From Torymus aiolomorphi (lineage: Eukaryota > Arthropoda > Insecta > Hymenoptera > Torymidae), in NCBI GenBank assembly GCA_036365515.1, contig CM070873.1, positions 216,241,376-216,305,375 of the forward strand: a DNA stretch of 64,000 nt. The letters are read 5' to 3'. Below the pieces are notes generated by a model that was not told the origin of the DNA, made no database searches, and saw nothing but the letters and a program-made list of their open reading frames with translations. Position numbers and translations under genes: made by a program. Below, piece after piece: positions 46,465 through 55,406 of this stretch. Numbering within the stretch: the stretch's first letter is position 1; each line of letters opens with the position of its first letter.

Positions 46465-49286
46465 GTATCGTCGGTACGAAACACTCCATCTTTTCATTTT
46501 ACCATTACTTTTCTTGCTCGTTATACCAAATGACGCATTGAAAAATACGAGGATCAAATTCACTGCCAGGAACAATAAAAATTAGGATAATTTAATGATT
46601 AAACGTAAATCATTGATAGTACTGCACAGTATTAAGAAAATAATTATAAGTTATTAAAGAATAGTACATTGTGTACGAGTGGCTCACGAGGTCGCCTTTG
46701 GCGCCCGAGTGAAATATGAGTACTTAATATCATCATCCGAGAGTGAAAAAGTCAGTTCTTCCCTTGTTAGATGCCACCATTTTTTTTAATGAGCGCAGGA
46801 ATAGGCCCTTTATTACATCAAAGGCGGGTGGGGGATTGGGCATTTCGTATCGTCCATAATATCGATGAAAATAAAATGTTGAAGATTCTTGAAAACTGCA
46901 CTAATAATATTGAATAGGTAGCAAGATTCGCACGCTTTATGTTTCTGTCAAGAATGCTTCGAAATAAAATAAATTACACTTTAACAAAAGTACAAGATCA
47001 AATTTTAAATTTCAAATTGCCGCGCCATATCTCCATTTTGTATTTAACAACCAATCAAATCAGTCTTATTGTGATGACAGATTTCATCCATCACTTTTTA
47101 AAGAGAGGATAAGTTGTATAAATATGTATTTCTCTATTTTTGACTTTTACCTAATTTTTCTTGATTCGTAAGCAAATTTTTCGGATATCTATGATTTTGT
47201 TGATAATGTTTTATGGAGTTTTCTGCATGGATGCTCAAGCTATGAGGATAAAGAAGAATGCCCGTGATGACCTTATTTAATTTTAAAAGTTTTGCCTATA
47301 AAACCTATCTTGTGATTTAAAGTATATATAAGAACATGACATTTCGAAAAAATAGTCAATTTACTGATAAGAAGAGCTTCGAATCTAGATTATCGAATTG
47401 GCTTAAACTTCAAGATATCATTTTTTGGCTAAAAAATGAATCCCTGTTTTAACAATTTCTCTTATTTGCTAACGATTTTATGGGTTATATTTTTAACCAC
47501 TTTCTTACACTATTTTCGTTTGCTTGTAGTTTCCGGAGGAACCCTCGTAGAAAATAAACCAACTTTGTTGGTTAGCATGTTAATGAAATTGAGGCATTTC
47601 TACTAAAAATTAACATCGAAATTTAATTAAAACTTTTTAAAACTACGATTATATTTTAAAGCATCTATTATATAATGTTTTCACGTGTATAAATATTTAG
47701 TCTTCGTCAACAGTAGCAACATAATCATGGTGTGATGTTTTTAATTTAAAAATTGACAAGCAATTCAAACTTCATTTTAAACATATCAAAGTTTAAACAA
47801 ATGCTCTTTCTGTTTATTTTTGTATGATTATTCCGACACTTTTAGCTATCGACGGATTTTAGTTTCCGTGGACACCTATTTCACGTAGATTTTAACAGGT
47901 ACTAATTTTAGGATTAAAAAATGACATCCTGAAGTTGTATAGCTGAATTCGTGATCCAGGGTTGGGAAGCTTCCCTTGTAAGTGGGAAAGTTGTTAAAAT
48001 GATTAATCGACACTTGTCGACCTGTACAAAAACATGGAAGTAGTATAACTCCAGTTTGGTCAGCCATTGATTTCCAATCGACAATTTTATAATTTTCCCA
48101 TTTAGTATTTATTGTTAGTTGAATTCTGAAAAATAATCAAATTTATACTCCAAGGGCATTTTTCTTTCTGATAAATTTTAATTTTAATGTATAGTATAAA
48201 GTAATAGTATATTACGATACTAGTGCCTTAAGGTAGTTCACATTGCAAAAACTGAAAAAGCTTCTGAAAAAAATATACAAATATTCTTCAAAGTCACAGA
48301 AATGATACCATATATTTGTTTATATACATTGCGGAACAAATTTTTGAGAAAAAAATTCTTGAAAATGGTTATTTTTACATGAGAGTAAATGAGTGCTATA
48401 TCAACTGTGACAGAAAGTAATAGAATTACTCACCAAAAAAACTGGACCTCAAAAAGAAAAACATAGCTTAAGAAATATGAAATTCGGCTCTTTCTATTAA
48501 GTTTATCAAATATGTGTCAAGCCGATCTTTTTAAAAAGATATTAATGATTATAAACATAAATAGCAGACGACGTGCACGAGAGCGAGAGAGACAGAACGA
48601 CGCCCATGGTATAGTTTGTGCTCTCGCTGAGCAACAAACTGTAGTGCCCGAGGAGAACCCCCTTAAGTGGCCCATTATTGCACAACGTAAAATTATCGCC
48701 CGAGCGCAGCGAGGGTGATAATTCACGTCGAGCAGGGAGCCACTGAAGGCACTAGTGTCGTACGATATTTTATAGCACGATTACTAAGTCCGCTATCACG
48801 CTTATTCGTGCCTTAAGCAGTCCATTTTCTCGCTACGCTCGTGCGCTAACCTCACGGTACAATAATTGACTACTTAAGTCACGGATAGGCGTGACCTTAG
48901 TGCGGACTTGGGTCACACTGTGCTATAAATATCTTTCTTAAATCCGTAACGTAAATGTTTAAAGAATTCCTGCCAGTTAAATATTAAATGATAAAAAAGC
49001 AAACTTTTGTAAGTATAATTTAATAACGCGAGCTTGAATATTAAACAAAAAATAAACAAAGAAGTAAGACCAAAGCAGACGAAATTAATGTTTAATCAAA
49101 AGTAGAAACGCTGTCCGTTGCATAATTCCGAGGAAGGGAAAAAGCGAAGACAAAGGCATTCGTTTAGGACAATACGCTCGCGGCTCGTGGCACTTGTATA
49201 TATGTATAGCGCGGGCACGCGAGAGAGATAAAGAGAGAAAGGGAGAGGACCGTGTGTAATCCGTGGGTGTTTGCTCTATCCCGCAG
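46465..49286 (+). other. CngL intron a
   Basis: 2.8 kb, GT...AG. Mostly AT-rich, with a palindrome at 48771-48928. No exon is recognised within it. Confidence 0.7.
48771..48928. repeat. Palindrome, TATAGCAC ends
   Basis: TATAGCACGATTACTAAGTC, CGCTATCACGC and CTTAAGCAGTC face GACTACTTAAG, GCGTGACCTTAGTGCGGACT and GTGCTATA. Directly to its left (48640-48770) a looser inverted pair GTAGTGCCC / GGCACTAG flanks CGAGCGCAGCGAGG. A CTCGCTTCGCTCAGG word at about 61406 is similar. Confidence 0.75.
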
Positions 49287-49522
49287 CGGTACTTCAGCTC
49301 GTCGCGGGACTCGCTGCAGGGCGCCTACGTGAACCGGGGCGCGAGCGAGCTCGACCTGAGTCGCAAGTCCCGGCGCAAGGACCAGCTGAGAGGCCGATTC
49401 AAGCTGCCGAATGCCGTCTCCTCGACGTCGACGACGGGCCGCGACACGACGCCCTCCCACCTGCACACGCCGGCCTCCATCAACCACCTCGGCGGCAACA
49501 GCGGCTGCAACGGCACGGAAAC
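49287..49522 (+). CDS. CngL: CngL channel, exon b (N-terminal cytoplasmic region)
   Basis: The acceptor CTATCCCGCAG is followed by RYFSSSRDSLQGAYVNRGAS, then ELDLSRKSRRKDQLRGRFKL, then a Ser/Thr-rich tail ending GCNGTE plus two bases (AC) of the next codon. The donor is AC|GTAAGA. The Arg/Lys-rich run and repeated Ser after Arg suggest a basic cytoplasmic segment with possible phosphorylation sites. No membrane segment is present. Phase 0 in and phase 2 out fit both neighbours. The GC-rich codon use stands out sharply from the AT-rich introns. Confidence 0.85.
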
Positions 49523-50046
49523 GTAAGATTCTCTCTTTTTACACCTCCACACTCTTTCTTAGCCGCCGCTTTCACTGGCTCAGCACGTACTCCCGTCCAC
49601 TCCTCACAGCCCTATTACCGCTAAAGAGAAATGGGACGCACTCATCAAGTCATTTTAAACATCATTTAGATCAATTAGAATATGCACACTTTCATTATTA
49701 ATGTACATACAAGTCTTTACTTTTTCATATTCAACTAATTGATGATTAACATAAATTTCAATGTTTCTCTGTAACAAGGGTCGGTATAAAGTACAAATTT
49801 TCAGGGAAATTATATCGAAAGCTACACTGATCGAAGGGTAAAGTTGAATGTAAGAATAAAGTAGAATATATATATTCCACACATAGAGTAAAAGTAATGC
49901 ACGTTGAAAATATTGATGAGGAGTGAACACAAGCAAGCAATAATGATGTGCGGTTAGAGAATTGACAAGCGACTTTTGCGCAGTCGAGTCAGCTCGGTTG
50001 TCGTAGTAAAACGCGAAGACAAACAGAGCCTCGACCTTGCTTACAG
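49523..50046 (+). other. CngL intron b
   Basis: 524 bases, GTAAGA...TTGCTTACAG. AT-rich. Open frames on the minus strand overlap it and exon c, but have no family resemblance. Confidence 0.75.
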
Positions 50047-50261
50047 GCGCTACACGGCCCAGCAGCAACAGCAGCAGCGAGGCAGCCGGGGCTACCCGGG
50101 CCAATCGGGCTCGCGAGGCTTCAAGACCGGCGCGCCCAACTGGTCCTTCGTCTTCGATCCGGCGGGACGGCTCTGCTACTATTGGTCGATGGTAGTCTCG
50201 CTGGCCTTCCTCTACAACTTCTGGGTCATCATCTACAGGTTCGCCTTCCAGGAGATCAACG
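50047..50261 (+). CDS. CngL: CngL channel, exon c (S1)
   Basis: The first base completes a Thr codon. Then follow RYTAQQQQQQRGSRGYPGQS, FKTGAPNWSFVFDPAGRLCY and the first membrane helix S1, YYWSMVVSLAFLYNFWVIIY, ending RFAFQEIN plus one base. The donor is G|GTCAGT. The stretch FDPxGRLCYYWSMVVSLAFLYNFWVIIYR, given here only as an outline, is strongly conserved in insect CngL (recalled). The poly-Gln run is coded by CAG/CAA and could vary in length. A (CT)n-like tract starts right after the donor. Confidence 0.93.
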
Positions 50262-50316
50262 GTCAGTCTCTCTCTCTCTTTCTCTCCCTTATCCCCACAG
50301 CCCTCTGCCAAGTCCA

Positions 50317-51081
50317 CACTGAGAAAACTGTCGTAGGAAAATTTACTGAAAAACTAACAAAAATTACTATATTTGATAGCAACGCGGGGATATAAGCAAA
50401 TTATAAAAAATTTTGCTATAGTTCAGGAATATTTACAAGGTATCTTAATAATTTTTACTACTACACATAGCAAAAAGTGCCCTCTACATGTAGTACTTAT
50501 TGCGTGCACGCCGGGAGCACGTGTCTGATTGAGGTTATGTTTCTCCCGCAATTTGAGATTATCTTCCTTTTAAGTTATCAAAAACATCGACAATATCGAT
50601 TCAGTTGTTTTATTTTTACGTTGTGCAGGTGAGCTATGAGTTATTTCTTTATATTATCATAGTTATTTATTGCTATCAAATAATCATCAAAGTTCTCTCG
50701 TAAGCGAAGGTAGCCAATGTATCAGTTCCAAAATTTTGTACTCACGAAGCTCACGTGGGTAAGAGGTTAGCGCGTCTGCCTAGCGTGCGGAGGGTCCAGG
50801 GTTCGAATACACAACCACCGTAAAAAAAAATTTTTATTTCCTTATTTATTTCTTGTATAGCTAAATTTAATTAATAATATATTAAATATTGTATAAATAT
50901 TAGGTATCCTATAGATATAAAATCATGAAAATCAATTTTTTTTAAGTTTAAGCTTGGCTACAAAAATTACTATATTAGTTAGCAAAAGTACCTAAATTTC
51001 CATGATATCCCATCGTTGCTATAAAAAATAGTAATTTTTATTAGCTTTTCAGTAAATTTTCCTACGACAGTTTTCTCAGTG
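50317..51081. mobile_element. TIR element, CACTGAG ends, tRNA-like core, in CngL intron
   Basis: The left TIR CACTGAGAAAACTGTCGTAG, then GAAAATTTACTGAAAAACTA, is inverted at the right end (TTAGCTTTTCAGTAAATTTT, CCTACGACAGTTTTCTCAGT, G). It has the same end motif and plan as 3651-4460, but different internal TIR sequence. About 765 bases and no transposase. The centre has a tRNA-like module on the + strand. Confidence 0.87.
50756..50820 (+). repeat. tRNA-Ala-like module inside the TIR element
   Basis: A-box region GAGGTTAGCGCG, a perfect 5-bp anticodon stem TCTGC/GCGGA with the 7-base loop CTAGCGT (anticodon AGC, Ala), then the B box GGGTTCGAAT. The T stem (CCAGG against TACAC) and the acceptor stem do not pair. 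It is a tRNA-derived, probably non-functional module with intact-looking Pol III boxes. An A run follows at 50821-50829. Confidence 0.65.
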
Positions 51082-51785
51082 CATCTATCTCGCAGATTTT
51101 CCTCACGTATTTCTCGGGGCTAGCGGCCTACATCGTTCCCCGCGTCCGAGCGCCGCCGGAAATACAATCGAGCTCGCGCGACACGCTCGAGCGGCCCGCG
51201 CGCTCAAATTGTCGAATTAAGAGAGAGCTAACAATCTGCCTCTCTTTTCTCGATTTGGGGATGAAGGGAAAAGGGTGGGGCGCTCTTCAGTCGTCGGTGG
51301 CCCCGTTGTGTTAACGAGGGCTCTCGCGTGTATGCGAGTTTATTCGGGCATTTCGTGTCCCGCTTTGTTGCGACCCCACTTCATTTGCCATCGGTAATTA
51401 AAGCTACGTGAGCACTCGATCGGTTCGGCTATTAAAGCCCGCATCCTATAATCAATTGGACGCGGACAAAGCGATGAGGGGAATGCCTCGCTCGAACTGG
51501 CTGCGGTATGCGAGTTTTGCCAAAGGCGAGCCACATCTTTTCCGCGCTAAGGTAATTTGCTTATAAAACGAATCTTAGCGTCGAAAATACCTGGAGAGCT
51601 ATTTGTCTGTGAGATGGCACTTTCCTTAACGAAAAATTACCTAATGTAACCTTAAATTTATAAAAATAATTAAAATACCTGCGGAGGGATTAATTTTTCG
51701 AGGAAATGGAAATAAATGCAGAGAGGGCGTAATAGTACAATGAATGTGAAATTGTCGAGTAAAATGGAGTGTTCTGATGGTACAG

Positions 51786-52041
51786 GGGAGACGTTGGTGG
51801 TATGGTTTTGCCTGGACTACCTCTCGGACTTCCTTTATCTGGTGGACATTGTTTTCCACTTCCGTACGGGTTACCTGGAGGACGGCGTGCTGCAGACCGA
51901 CGCGACGAAGCTGCGTACGCACTACATGAACAGCACCACCTTTTACATAGACTGCCTGTGCCTGCTGCCCCTCGACTGTTTATACTTATCTATAGGATTT
52001 AACAGTATACTGCGAAGTTTTAGACTCGTTAAAATTTACCG
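51786..52041 (+). CDS. CngL: CngL channel, exon d (S2, S3, S4)
   Basis: Two bases complete a Gly codon; then ETLVVWFCLDYLSDFLYLVD and IVFHFRTGYLEDGVLQTD (S2 and the loop), TKLRTHYMNSTTFYIDCLCL and LPLDCLYLSIGF (S3), then NSILRSFRLVKIYR (S4 voltage-sensor-like helix with regularly spaced Arg/Lys). The donor is CG|GTGAGT. The phase (in with two bases, out after two) fits both neighbours. It shows the LDYLSDxxYLxD and FRTGYLEDGVL motifs of CNG channels. In this family S4 is charged, although gating is by cyclic nucleotide. Confidence 0.96.
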
Positions 52042-52214
52042 GTGAGTGGAACTTTCTCATGTATACCTAAATGAATCATAAAATATATTAAGTAGAAATA
52101 GTCTATTCGAGTCAGCCGTAAACTGAAACTGTATAATATAGAGCCGTAGATATTAACTTATTTTATTGCTAAAGTATAATAGGTAGAAAACGTTTTGTTA
52201 TTTGGCATTTCTAG
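52042..52214 (+). other. CngL intron d
   Basis: 173 bases, GTGAGT...ATTTCTAG, AT-rich. Confidence 0.9.
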
Positions 52215-52469
52215 ATTTTGGGCGTTCATGGACAGGACCGAGCGACACACGAACTATCCGAATTTATTTCGCTCCACGTCCTTGATACATTACTTACTGG
52301 TGATCTTTCACTGGAACGGGTGCCTCTATCACATTATTTATAAGAACAACGGTTTCGGGAGCAAGAACTGGGTATTCAGTGACTCCGAGACGGCGGACGT
52401 CGTCAAGCAGTACCTGCAGAGTTACTACTGGTGTACGCTAGCCCTCACAACGATTGGGGACTTGCCGAG
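52215..52469 (+). CDS. CngL: CngL channel, exon e (S5, pore helix, selectivity filter)
   Basis: It starts FWAFMDRTERHTNYPNLFR (S4-S5), then SLIHYLLVIFHWNGCLYHII (S5), a turret NNGFGSKNWVF, then VVKQYLQSYYWCTLALTTIGDLP plus AG, shown as an outline of pore helix and filter. The filter is TIGD where vertebrate CNGA subunits have TIGE, so the acidic filter residue is Asp here. There is no GYG, which excludes HCN and potassium channels. The donor AG|GTACTA is one base into a readable Arg-Tyr extension that ends at a stop (52504), so splicing is required to continue. Confidence 0.97.
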
Positions 52470-53164
52470 GTACTACTTCTCTTTATATGCCGTAAACTCT
52501 TTGTAATAAACATTTCTTGCAAAACGTCTAATTAAAAGCTAAGCGAATAATGACTTTGTCAAAAAGATATCTTGTTAAGAGTAGAGGATGTACGAGTTTA
52601 AAGCCTTGGAAGGGTCTACTTTTATTACAAAATGATGCGTCTTCTATCTTGTAAGATAATCCTCTTTAGTCTAAAGAAAACTCGCTGCCAAATAAATAGC
52701 CTTCGAGCGACAAGTTTGATGATGTATACTTGCCTGGGTATAAAGAAGATCGTTAGGTAAAATGAAACTTCGACAGTATCGAATTTGTGCAGCTTTATTA
52801 AAATTAAAAATATAACAGACCTTTTTAAGTAATTATTTTATGAAAATTAATTAAATACTTATATAGTAAATTAAATTACAGGCAGGATTTAATTTCATAG
52901 AAAAATTGAAATGAGTTTCCTCATTATACTCGAAGAGATAATATCTCATTAAAATTTTATTTGAAAAACAAAAGCTGTATAAAAGCACTTTGAGTCATAT
53001 TATTTGATATTAGAACCGCAGTTCTTTTTGTACATTATATGGCAATGCATTTATAGTATATTGATTACTCTCATTCAATTGAATTAACACGTTGAATAAA
53101 TGTTATTATATAATATGAGGTAGGTGAGGCCCAGTCTGACGAAGGAAATTTTGCAATTTTCTAG
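52470..53164 (+). other. CngL intron e
   Basis: 695 bases, GTACTA...AATTTTCTAG, AT-rich, no other feature. Confidence 0.9.
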
Positions 53165-53295
53165 GCCAAGAAGTAAAGGCGAGTATCTGTTCGTGATAAT
53201 ACAGCTGCTCTTTGGCCTGCTGCTCTTCGCGACGGTTCTCGGTCACGTGGCCAATATCGTCACTTCCGTCAGTGCCGCCCGGAAGGAGTTTCAGG
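53165..53295 (+). CDS. CngL: CngL channel, exon f (S6)
   Basis: The first base completes Arg; then PRSKGEYLFVIIQLLFGLLL and FATVLGHVANIVTSVSAARK, ending EFQ plus one base. This is the end of the pore loop and the S6 helix, which lines the gate, followed by the first residues leading to the C-linker. The donor is CAG-G|GTGAGT. The joined pore reads TIGDLPRPRSKGEY, matching the CngL type (TIGDLPxPRSKGEY, recalled). The C-linker and cyclic-nucleotide-binding domain that must follow are not seen in the remaining 10.7 kb. Confidence 0.95.
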
Positions 53296-54737
53296 GTGAG
53301 TGACTTTTACGATACAAGCCACGCGTGTGTGCGCGATAGCACGGCTCTCGCCCACGAGTTTGCACGTGTGATACGTGTCCTCCGCAACGCCTTGCGATCA
53401 TTACTGCCACTAAATGCGACGAGGGTCGGCGCCGTCCGCCTTTTTCCCGAGGATATATCGACTCCCTTTTCCTTTTTATGCGAATAAAAACCGGTCTTGT
53501 ACGGGCCTGCTTGAGCTTACGAGCCGTCGATCCTTGAGAGCTGATAATGATTTTGACGGATTTACAGCCTGCAAATAAATTTTTCTATCGAACCTTCCAT
53601 CTATTAGATTTTTACATTTCATTTGAGATTAACAATTTAAAATGCAGAACATGCATTTTTCACTTTTCAGATAAAACAGCTGCGTTGATGTAGTGGTAAA
53701 TAAATAAACTTTATGCGGAAAAAGTCCTTAATACGATAGAAAAAAAAACAGCGCTAATCAACCTGCTTTACGATTGACCGAGTAAATAATTTCGACGGTG
53801 CAAAATTGAATAACCCGTTCGGCGAGGTAGATACTCTCGATGAAATGAATTTCGGCCTAAAATTCCCTCTCTATCGCAGCAATTTCGTCAAATATCCTCA
53901 ACCGGGGTTTTACACGCGCCGTTCCTTTTTCGCGCCCTCACCCACTCGGCGGCTCAGTCCAAATGTTTATCCGGGATGGTAAAATAAGTTCATTTTATAT
54001 TCGGCCACGTATGTCGCGGGCGTACGCGTGAAAATTCGCAATTTTAATAACGTCGGCCTCGCCGAGTTAATGATATTGGCGCGGGCGCGTTGGGCAGTCG
54101 CCAGGGGCGCGCGACATATCCGAATGACGCGCTGGACGCGCGCGCGCGCGCCCGGCGCACCGAGCGCGTCCAACGAATGCCGGCACGGCGCGCGCCGCAG
54201 CCCACGGCCCGAGTTAATTAGCTCGAACAAACTCGTTTACGCCTGGCGAGCCGTTAATTATAGGCGTCGCGTGCAAGAGAGAGAGAGCCGCTCGTGCTTT
54301 CGGACGGCTCTTCCCGCTGCCGATTAGTGAGAGGCCGTCCGCGCTCGATTTCGCCGATTACGCTACTGCTGCCGCTGAGTTATGTGCGAGCGAATGAGAC
54401 TTGCGCCAAATCGATTTGCTATTTTTTTTCTCCTGTATTTTCATGATGTAATGTGAGCTGGGGCGACGGCTGTGCGGCCCCGCCTGTAATTGATGCGTTG
54501 CGAGCGCGAAAATTGCTGAAAATAAATAGTCACGTTTTTATTACTCGTTAAGCCTTCTCATTAAAACTAATTTATACCTCGACGTTATGTTTTATTTCTA
54601 ATTAAAGAACAGTGTGAAATTGTCATTCCATTTTCACTGGAAAAGCATAATATTATGAAACATAAATGTCTTTCTTTTCTGAAACGAACCGTAAAGTATT
54701 TGCCGGGGCTCTTCTCGCATAAAACTCAAAACTATTG
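53296..54737 (+). other. CngL intron f, first part
   Basis: Starts GTGAGT. A CpG-rich patch runs from about 53310 to 53470 and another from about 53870 to 54540. No C-linker exon is recognised. Confidence 0.5.
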
Positions 54738-54942
54738 CGATGTATTGGCGATATATAACGCTATAACAAATTGCAAGGCTATTGCTGACCTATGCCTTGG
54801 GCGTTATTAACAATAAATTGACACTATTTTGTTTCGGATTAAAAAAACCAGTTGAGCGATTAACGTTTAACCTCCACTTGATTCATTAACACAAACAATG
54901 AAATAATCGTATAAATGACAAAAATGGCAGCGATGAATAATT

Positions 54943-55263
54943 ATAGTTTCACGAGTGGAAGCGAATGGTTCTACTGCCCAACAAGGTAGTGGAATAATAA
55001 AACAAAATTTTGTCACCCCTTCTCAAGGTTCAATAATACTTAAGCTTGTACTATTATAAGTGGATGCAAGAAGCTACCACTAGTCAATAGACTTTGACTA
55101 GTGGTAGCTTCTTGCATCCCTTATATTAGTATAAGCTTAAGTATTATTGAACCTTGAGAAGGAGTGACAATAAATCACCCGAAACGTTGGAATTGATAAT
55201 TTTGTTTTATTATTCCACTACCTTATTGGGCAGTAGAACCATTCGCTTCCACTCGTGAAACTA
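54943..55263. mobile_element. Near-full palindrome (hairpin MITE) nested in the TIR element
   Basis: The arms begin TAGTTTCACGAGTGGAAGCG, then AATGGTTCTACTGCCCAACA, AGGTAGTGGAATAATAAAAC, TCAAGGTTCAATAATACTTA and GATGCAAGAAGCTACCACTA, and meet at ACTAGTCAATAGACTTTGAC (centre about 55092). The right arm is about 28 bases longer: it has CAATAAATCACCCGAAACG, then TTGGAATTGAT, where the left arm has only a short AAAATTTTGT junction. Confidence 0.92.
55154..55188 (+). ncRNA. Hammerhead-like motif (third family, degenerate)
   Basis: On the + strand: TTGAGAAG (CTGANGAG with two changes), then a stem of at least 4 bp GTGA/TCAC with flanking G/C pairs, then GAAACGTT. It is weaker than the motifs at 14071 and 30217, and is present in only one arm of the hairpin. 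Confidence 0.28.
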
Positions 55264-55269
55264 AAACAA

Positions 55270-55340
55270 TGAAATAGCTCAGCGGATAGCAAGTAAGTCT
55301 ATAGTAATCTACAGGTTCTGAATTTAAATCCGCAATTTTT
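55270..55340 (+). repeat. tRNA-like module (third TIR family)
   Basis: A good A-box TAGCTCAGCGGATAGC is followed by ACAGGTTCTGAATTTAAATCC, a B box with an insertion, and a T run at 55335-55341 that could act as a Pol III terminator. The anticodon stem is not clear. A tRNA-derived relic. Confidence 0.5.
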
Positions 55341-55406
55341 TACTGCTATAACACTCAACACAAAGATCGGTAACAATTATCGTAAAGCTATATCGCCAAT
55401 ACATCG

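Larger units (their letters stand above)
50262..51785 (+). other. CngL intron c, contains a TIR element
   Basis: GTCAGT...GGTACAG. It holds the TIR element at 50317-51081, only 55 bases after the donor, and a CpG-rich patch at about 51100-51550. Confidence 0.8.
54738..55406. mobile_element. TIR element with tRNA-like core, interrupted by a hairpin element
   Basis: The ends CGATGTATTGGCGATATA (54738) / TATATCGCCAATACATCG (to 55406) are perfectly inverted over 18 bases, with weaker match beyond. A 321-base hairpin (54943-55263) lies inside. Immediately right of that hairpin is a tRNA-like module. The family differs by its ends from the CACTGAG elements. Confidence 0.75.

Noticed and set aside
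49655..50317. 220-residue minus-strand frame over CngL exon c
   Set aside because: It is the complement of a proven coding exon plus AT-rich intron, with no family resemblance.
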